A stretch of DNA of 27,052 bases, from contig DAME01000014.1 of NCBI GenBank assembly GCA_002499545.1, forward strand, positions 21,829 through 48,880. The letters are read 5' to 3'. Source of the stretch: Euryarchaeota archaeon UBA88. GTDB lineage: Archaea; Thermoplasmatota; Poseidoniia; Poseidoniales; Poseidoniaceae. Of this stretch, positions 23,290 through 27,052 are shown piece after piece (positions within the stretch are counted from its first letter, which is position 1; every line of letters begins with the position of its first letter). A program made the position numbers and the translations under genes. The notes beneath the pieces are model-generated. The model saw only the letters and a list, made by a program, of their open reading frames with translations. It ran no database searches and was not told the DNA's origin.

Positions 23290-25134
23290 ATGCCGGTGCA
23301 CCTTTCAGTCCCATCTGAAGATTCCATCGGTCCGTTCAATCGCCTGTCGGCAAGCCAAGTCAATGCATATGCTTCGTGTCCTCGCTTGTGGTTTTATGAA
23401 AAAGTCAGACGGTTTCGGATGCCTCAAATCCCAGTTCTTTTTGTTGGCAGGGCTGTGGAAGAATCCTTCTGTAAGATGCTTATGGAGTCGCCGGCACTGT
23501 TGGTGACCAATGCAGCATCTGACACACTTGCGGCCATCCCTCTGGACGAACGAGGTGTGCCATCTCGATCCACTGAGGAGCGCTGGCCTGCCGACCGTCT
23601 GATGACCTTGCCTCCGGAGATGTGGCCCGAAAACCTGCATCAACTTCGCCATTGGGCCATTGGTCGATTGAAGAAGCATCTTCCAGTTTCGCTTAAAGCC
23701 ATGAAAGAGGAATGGTCCGGAGATGAACGAAAAGCAGGAGATTGGCGTTCAGTGAATCCCGATTACTGTCTGGAAATGTGCATCAATGGACTCGATTTTC
23801 ATCTCGCAGAAGTTCAGCGTTGCATGGATGCCGGTGGCGGTTCCGGTTTGCAGCAATGGCGAATCGGTCATCGACCAAAATGGCCTGCACCCGATGGCCG
23901 AAGTTATTCGTCACTTGAGCAGCATCCACTGGCGCAGAAAGGACCAATCTCTTTGATTGAAGCTTGGGAATTCACTCGCCCATGGTTTGTCGACCCCCAT
24001 GCCGGGAAGTTTGCAATGAATGCGATTCATCCCGACCATTGGTTTCAGGGAGAGTACGACCTCGTCTATCGATGGGATGGCCGCATTAACATTGTTGACA
24101 TTAAAGCCAGTATTGGCCGGGGAGACCGTTCTGGAGATTATGTTGAGCAGTTACGAATGTATGCGATGCTTTGGTGGGTGACCCACGGGAAAACGGAGTC
24201 GGTTGATTCGCTTGAAATATGGTACCTCGGCGCGAACGTCATCAAAACCATCGACGTGCCATCATCCGATGAAATGAGTTCCATGGAGCACGACCTCGAG
24301 GCAATGTGGCACAGGTTACGAGAACATACACCCTCCATGGATGAATGTCCGCCCGAGCCTCGGCCTCTACGCGGTTTTTCAAAGGGAGGAGTTGCAGAAA
24401 CTGCTCCAAATGAATCACGCTGTACACAGTGCGATTGGTCTCAAATTTGCCCTGGCGGAGAGGGTGATGAGAATCTTCCACACGGTGGAGATATACAACT
24501 TCCTGGCTCATCTGGCCGTTTCACAATTACTCCCATTGAGTCTCTTGAACCACGAATGACATTGGTCGCTGATGTGTTCAGTGTCATGGGGGCTCGAGAG
24601 GGTCGCCGTCCACAGATCACCGTAGCCCAAGACAATCTTTTCGCCAAGGTCCAGTTGTTGGTCGACAACCATCAAGATGGTACACCTTCATGGCCAGAAA
24701 ACATCGCAAAGGGAGACCGAGTGAAGCTTGATTCAGTTGTACCGACGGCGAATTGGAAGGGTGAATTGGAATTGAAGGTTGACCCCCACGCTTCAATTCT
24801 CCACGTGGCAGGTTCAGAACCAGAGGCACAAAGCCTCCTTGATTTTCGAGCCAGATGGAACGTTTCAGGACAACTTATTTATCGATTTGAAAAGAAAGGC
24901 GTTGGCCGTAACGGTAAGCAATGGCATCGAAAAGGTGCGATGATTATGGACTCTACAGGCGCAATGAAACTCGAAGGTTGGGCGAACGATTGGGGTCCTC
25001 AATTTGATTTAGCTGAAACCGGTGATACGGTGGTTGCAGTCAATGTGGGATTGGATGCGTGGGCAATACAGGTCCGTGGAAACGTGACACGAAACACGAA
25101 ATTTCAGATTATAAATCGAGTTGAGCGTGATTAA
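23290..25134 (+). CDS. PD-(D/E)XK nuclease with Fe-S cysteines and OB-fold-like domains, paralog B
   Basis: This 614-residue protein repeats the plan of its upstream neighbour. LSASQVNAYASCPRLWFYEKV contains C30. The active site is GEYDLVYRWDGRINIVDIKAS (D257, D270, K272), then VEQLRMYAM (Q287, Y291). C378, C381 and C387 form CxxCx5C, the canonical Cas4/AddB/Dna2 cluster pattern. Shared phrases with paralog A include EAWEF.RPW, IHPDHW and RWDGRI..VDIK. The C-terminal 190 residues probably form two OB-like domains (MTLVADVFSVMG..., then VSGQLIYRFEKKGVGRNGKQW...). Its TAA at 25132-25134 overlaps by 3 nt the convergent ThiS-like stop. The two paralogs may act as a heterodimer, which is inference. 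No Cas1/Cas2 or repeats lie nearby, so a CRISPR role is not supported. Confidence 0.85.
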   Translation: MPVHLSVPSEDSIGPFNRLSASQVNAYASCPRLWFYEKVRRFRMPQIPVLFVGRAVEESFCKMLMESPALLVTNAASDTLAAIPLDERGVPSRSTEERWPADRLMTLPPEMWPENLHQLRHWAIGRLKKHLPVSLKAMKEEWSGDERKAGDWRSVNPDYCLEMCINGLDFHLAEVQRCMDAGGGSGLQQWRIGHRPKWPAPDGRSYSSLEQHPLAQKGPISLIEAWEFTRPWFVDPHAGKFAMNAIHPDHWFQGEYDLVYRWDGRINIVDIKASIGRGDRSGDYVEQLRMYAMLWWVTHGKTESVDSLEIWYLGANVIKTIDVPSSDEMSSMEHDLEAMWHRLREHTPSMDECPPEPRPLRGFSKGGVAETAPNESRCTQCDWSQICPGGEGDENLPHGGDIQLPGSSGRFTITPIESLEPRMTLVADVFSVMGAREGRRPQITVAQDNLFAKVQLLVDNHQDGTPSWPENIAKGDRVKLDSVVPTANWKGELELKVDPHASILHVAGSEPEAQSLLDFRARWNVSGQLIYRFEKKGVGRNGKQWHRKGAMIMDSTGAMKLEGWANDWGPQFDLAETGDTVVAVNVGLDAWAIQVRGNVTRNTKFQIINRVERD

Positions 25135-25331
25135 CCGCCGGATGAAATGGTCGTCACGAGCAGTTCGACAGATTGCGAGACGATGGTCGAATGAGGTATG
25201 ATGACTCCATCGATGCTCACGATAACCGTCGATGCGAGAATTCCGGCTTGCGACAATGCTGCGCGTACAGTCAGGGGTTTCTTGGCCTCTAATTTGACGT
25301 CATAATCCCGGCCAGTGAGATGAATCTCCAT
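25131..25331 (-). CDS. ThiS/MoaD-like ubiquitin-fold sulfur carrier protein
   Basis: The 66-residue protein has the ThiS pattern: a leading beta-strand pair (MEIHLTGRDYDVKLEAKK), LTVRAALSQAGILASTVIVSIDG, a hydrophobic strand ELLVTTI and a C-terminal SSGG. Members are adenylated or thiocarboxylated at the terminal Gly and donate sulfur (thiamine, molybdopterin, tRNA 2-thiolation) or are conjugated (SAMPs). ATG 25331 is chosen; extending the frame upstream would run through tRNA-Ser. GGTG lies about 3 nt before the ATG, but an A/T-rich CATAAG about 22 nt upstream may point to a nearly leaderless mRNA. No E1-like activating enzyme is present in the window; moaA at 7437 is far away. Which of ThiS, MoaD or SAMP applies is undetermined. 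Confidence 0.8.
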   Translation of the reverse strand: MEIHLTGRDYDVKLEAKKPLTVRAALSQAGILASTVIVSIDGVIIPHSTIVSQSVELLVTTISSGG

Positions 25332-25385
25332 GGTGCACCGACAAAGCATCATGCTTATGACGGTGGCGCTGAACCCGCATTCACG

Positions 25386-25468
25386 GCCGAGATCGCATAG
25401 CCCGGTATTGCGGTGGATTCGAAATCCACTGTCCTCGAGACGCGGGAGTTCAAATCTCTCTCTCGGCG
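25386..25468 (+). tRNA. tRNA-Ser(CGA): tRNA-Ser (anticodon CGA)
   Basis: A complete class II tRNA folds by hand: acceptor GCCGAGA/TCTCGGC with discriminator G at 25468; D arm GCA/TGC; anticodon stem GTGGA/TCCAC with loop TTCGAAA, anticodon CGA at 25420-25422; a long variable arm (GTC...GAC); T arm GGGAG-TTCAAAT-CTCTC. CGA reads UCG, and the long variable arm and G discriminator are serine features. CCA is not encoded (bases after the discriminator are CCT). There is no intron. It sits in the 192-nt gap between the divergent ThiS-like gene and the TM2 gene. Confidence 0.96.
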
Positions 25469-25523
25469 CCTTCGTGACTGCGATAGACATTTGAGCAATC
25501 ACCTTGAGCACTGCTTGACCCCA

Positions 25524-25922
25524 ATGCAGCCTGCACCTCAGAATCAGACGGCGATGAACGACAGTGTCGTCGGTGGAAACCTGCACACAGGCCACGTGAT
25601 CCACAATCATTACCACGCACCTGCTCAGCAGGTTATAACTCCTCAACCGGTGCAGCAGCAACCATCACCTGCAGTATATCATACCACATCGATGCCTCAA
25701 CGCCCGTTTATTCAAAAGCCTCCGGCAAACGTGGCAACCGCCTATCTCCTGTGGTTTTTTTTAGGACTCTTTGGCGGACACCGTTTCTATCTGGGCCAGG
25801 CGCAGTTTGGTGTCGTTTATTTGCTCACTTTCGGGCTGTTCGGAATCGGTTGGATTTACGATTTGTTTTTCATTCCAGACATGGTGAACCGTCACAACTT
25901 CATGCTGCAGCAGTACACTTGA
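25524..25922 (+). CDS. TM2-domain membrane protein
   Basis: The 132-residue protein has an N-terminal soluble part with NDSVVGGNLHTGHVIHNHYH, then a Gln/Pro-rich linker (APAQQVITPQPVQQQPSPAV). A TM2 domain follows: AYLLWFFLGLFGGHRFYLG, a short turn, and a second helix GVVYLLTFGLFGIGWIYDLFFI. The GGHRFYLG turn between the two helices is the TM2 hallmark. Function of TM2 proteins in archaea is unclear. ATG 25524 is preferred because longer frames would overlap the tRNA; ATG 25554 (MNDSVVGG) is an alternative, giving 122 residues. Neither has a good Shine-Dalgarno. The DSVVGG...GHVIHNHYH segment resembles a short beta-motif seen ahead of other MGII membrane proteins; this is from memory and not checked. 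Confidence 0.85.
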   Translation: MQPAPQNQTAMNDSVVGGNLHTGHVIHNHYHAPAQQVITPQPVQQQPSPAVYHTTSMPQRPFIQKPPANVATAYLLWFFLGLFGGHRFYLGQAQFGVVYLLTFGLFGIGWIYDLFFIPDMVNRHNFMLQQYT

Positions 25923-25971
25923 TGCATTCGAATACATAATGAATTTTCCTTTGTAAATTTATTAGGGTTAA

Positions 25972-25983
25972 TTATTAAAATAA
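25972..25983 (+). promoter_or_regulatory. TATA-like element for the AIM24-family gene
   Basis: TTATTAAAATAA is centred about 25 nt before ATG 26002, the position expected for a leaderless archaeal transcript. There is no Shine-Dalgarno before that ATG. The surrounding 25923-26001 stretch is distinctly A/T-rich and also holds T-runs (TTTTCCTTTG) that may end the TM2 transcript. Confidence 0.45.
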
Positions 25984-26001
25984 GTCATTCGATGGCCAAG
26001 T

Positions 26002-27003
26002 ATGGCAGATGGAATCCGGCTGGTTGGAAATATTGAATGGTGGCAGAGTGATGATGGTAGTTGGTACTTCCGTCAATCGGGAACCGAGCAATGGACCGTT
26101 GACTCATCGGGTACTGGGCCACAAATAGCTGCAATAGAGGGCAGTATGGTCGACCCGGGGGAACTTTTCACCGTAATTGAGTCTGCTACCGCTACGGATG
26201 GTACCAAGGTTGAGATTGTTGAATACAGTGAATTACTGGGTTCCAGTGATGTTCGGACATCTGAGGCACTCTACTACACGACCCGGGCAGGTTCCAAATT
26301 GAAGATGGTCCGAATCCAACTGAATAATTCCAAAGTTCGGGTTGAGCCAGGAGCACTTTACTTCATGAAGGGTCAATTGGAAATGAAAGTCTCAACAGGA
26401 GGCGGATTATTCAAAGGAATGAAACGAAAGATGCTTTCTGGAGAAACCTTTTTTGTGAATGAGATTCACGGATCAGGCGAGATATATCTTGAACCATCTT
26501 TCGGTCACTTTTTCCTTCAGAATATTATGGGCCCAGGTAGAGGAATTATTTGTGACAAAGGGATGTTTTTCGCTGGAGCAGGGCAACTCAACATCAGCGC
26601 TAAAATGCAGGGGACAATTTCATCCACGCTTTTTGGTGGAGAAGGTCTCTTTCAGTCGCACATTACCGGTTCGGGTATTGCAGTGCTGTACAGTCCAGTC
26701 CCGAAGCAAGAAATTGTGAAATACACTCTAAATGGTGATAAATTATTTGTTGACGGAAATTTCGCTCTTCTAAGACATGAATCAATCACATTCAAAGTTG
26801 AGAAATCAAGTAAGCGTCTCATTGGTTCTCTTGTCTCAGGTGAAGGTCTTCTACAGACCTTTAGCGGTCAGGGCGAAGTATGGATTGCTCCAACTCAAGG
26901 CGTCTATGAAAAACTCACTTCAAGCAGAGGAATGGCATCATTTGCAGATAACCCAACATCGTCTGGAACAAAGGTACGTTCCGGCTTGCGGCGTCGAAAG
27001 TGA
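26002..27003 (+). CDS. AIM24-family (DUF124) protein with an N-terminal extension
   Basis: The 333-residue protein has a long beta-rich region (about 105-300) typical of the AIM24/DUF124 double-layered beta-fold: VRVEPGALYFMKGQLEMKVST, GGGLFKGMKRKMLSGETFFVNE, GSGEIYLEPSFGHFF, KGMFFAGAGQLNISAK and GEGLFQSHITGSGIAVLYSP. Family members are found from bacteria to mitochondria; molecular function is unknown. The first about 90 residues are extra and Trp-rich (IEWWQSDDGSWYFRQSGTEQW), suggesting a small WW-like module. The C-terminus is basic (SGLRRRK). It is preceded by a TATA-like element, consistent with its own leaderless mRNA. No membrane segment or signal peptide is seen. Confidence 0.85.
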   Translation: MADGIRLVGNIEWWQSDDGSWYFRQSGTEQWTVDSSGTGPQIAAIEGSMVDPGELFTVIESATATDGTKVEIVEYSELLGSSDVRTSEALYYTTRAGSKLKMVRIQLNNSKVRVEPGALYFMKGQLEMKVSTGGGLFKGMKRKMLSGETFFVNEIHGSGEIYLEPSFGHFFLQNIMGPGRGIICDKGMFFAGAGQLNISAKMQGTISSTLFGGEGLFQSHITGSGIAVLYSPVPKQEIVKYTLNGDKLFVDGNFALLRHESITFKVEKSSKRLIGSLVSGEGLLQTFSGQGEVWIAPTQGVYEKLTSSRGMASFADNPTSSGTKVRSGLRRRK

Positions 27004-27015
27004 CGAGTAGATTCT

Positions 27016-27030
27016 GTGATTTGGAATCAC
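27016..27030. terminator. 6-bp hairpin between convergent gene ends
   Basis: GTGATT-TGG-AATCAC forms a perfect 6-bp stem with a 3-nt loop, 13 nt after the AIM24-family stop codon. It partly overlaps the stop codon of the probable minus-strand gene at the window edge. No T-run follows, so a terminator role is only tentative. Confidence 0.3.
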
Positions 27031-27052
27031 CTTCGGCGTCGTCCACCGCCGC
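27027..27052 (-). CDS. Possible C-terminus of a protein with a Gly/Arg-rich tail (partial)
   Basis: On the minus strand a frame ends with GGGRRRR and a TGA (plus strand TCA at 27027-27029). Seven codons are visible before the window edge. Gly/Arg-rich tails occur on RNA-binding proteins, but nothing more can be said, and a chance frame is possible. Confidence 0.3.

Noticed and set aside
21481..25134. Cas4-type nucleases as part of a CRISPR system
   Set aside because: No Cas1, Cas2, effector genes or repeat arrays are in the window, and these proteins have OB-like extensions not seen in Cas4.
25413..25523. N-terminal extension of the TM2 frame into the tRNA
   Set aside because: It begins within the tRNA anticodon stem; the coding part begins after it.
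25332..25661. N-terminal extension of the ThiS-like frame to 176 residues
   Set aside because: It would pass through tRNA-Ser and the TM2 gene start; the family is about 66-90 residues.

Overview
The window looks like a stretch of a marine planktonic archaeon chromosome, most likely Marine Group II / Candidatus Poseidoniales (Thermoplasmatota). This is inferred from the gene mix, not from a database search. Archaeal markers are ribosomal protein L10e, the ribosome-recycling ATPase ABCE1 and an archaeal type IV pilin with a VSPVIATVLLLA N-terminus. They sit beside bacterial-type genes (mutS-mutL), Asp-rich thrombospondin-type-3 surface proteins and a single-pass protein with a cytoplasmic GWTxxQWxxYG tail. 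Genes are tightly packed on both strands, and no stretch of more than 300 bases lacks a gene. Some starts carry Shine-Dalgarno sequences (GAGGTGA, AGGTGAG, GGAG). Others look leaderless, with a TATA-like element about 25-27 nt upstream.

Layout. 1-2128 (+): end of a Tad/type IV pilus assembly operon with two T2SF membrane proteins and a secretion ATPase. 2131-5801: an unfamiliar block with a protein carrying three SAP-like motifs (-), a helical protein (+) and a divergent porphobilinogen-deaminase-like protein (-). The last two converge and overlap, and one palindrome encodes a Ser/Glu tail for each. 5883-9909: a polyprenyl diphosphate synthase, a type IV pilin, moaA (-) and aroA. 9969-12761: a secreted, membrane-anchored propeller plus TSP3 protein. 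12794-18809 (-): mutL, mutS and a membrane-anchored ectodomain protein. 18959-25134 (+): rpl10e, ABCE1 and two tandem paralogous PD-(D/E)XK nucleases with Fe-S-type cysteines and C-terminal OB-fold-like regions. 25131-27052: a ThiS/MoaD-like sulfur carrier (-), tRNA-Ser(CGA), a TM2-domain protein, an AIM24-family protein and possibly the very end of another gene (-).

Functional themes. Pilus assembly genes at the left end may act on the pilin at 6939. MoaA and the small GG-ending ubiquitin-like protein both belong to the molybdopterin/sulfur-transfer world, although they are far apart. MutS and MutL form an overlapping operon, and MutL retains the endonuclease motif. The most unusual items are: (1) the ABCE1 protein, whose Fe-S domain has lost most canonical cysteines; (2) the tandem nuclease-OB pair coupled to ABCE1 by a Shine-Dalgarno overlapping the ABCE1 stop codon; (3) the HemC-like protein without a cofactor cysteine; and (4) the palindromic overlap encoding two acidic tails.
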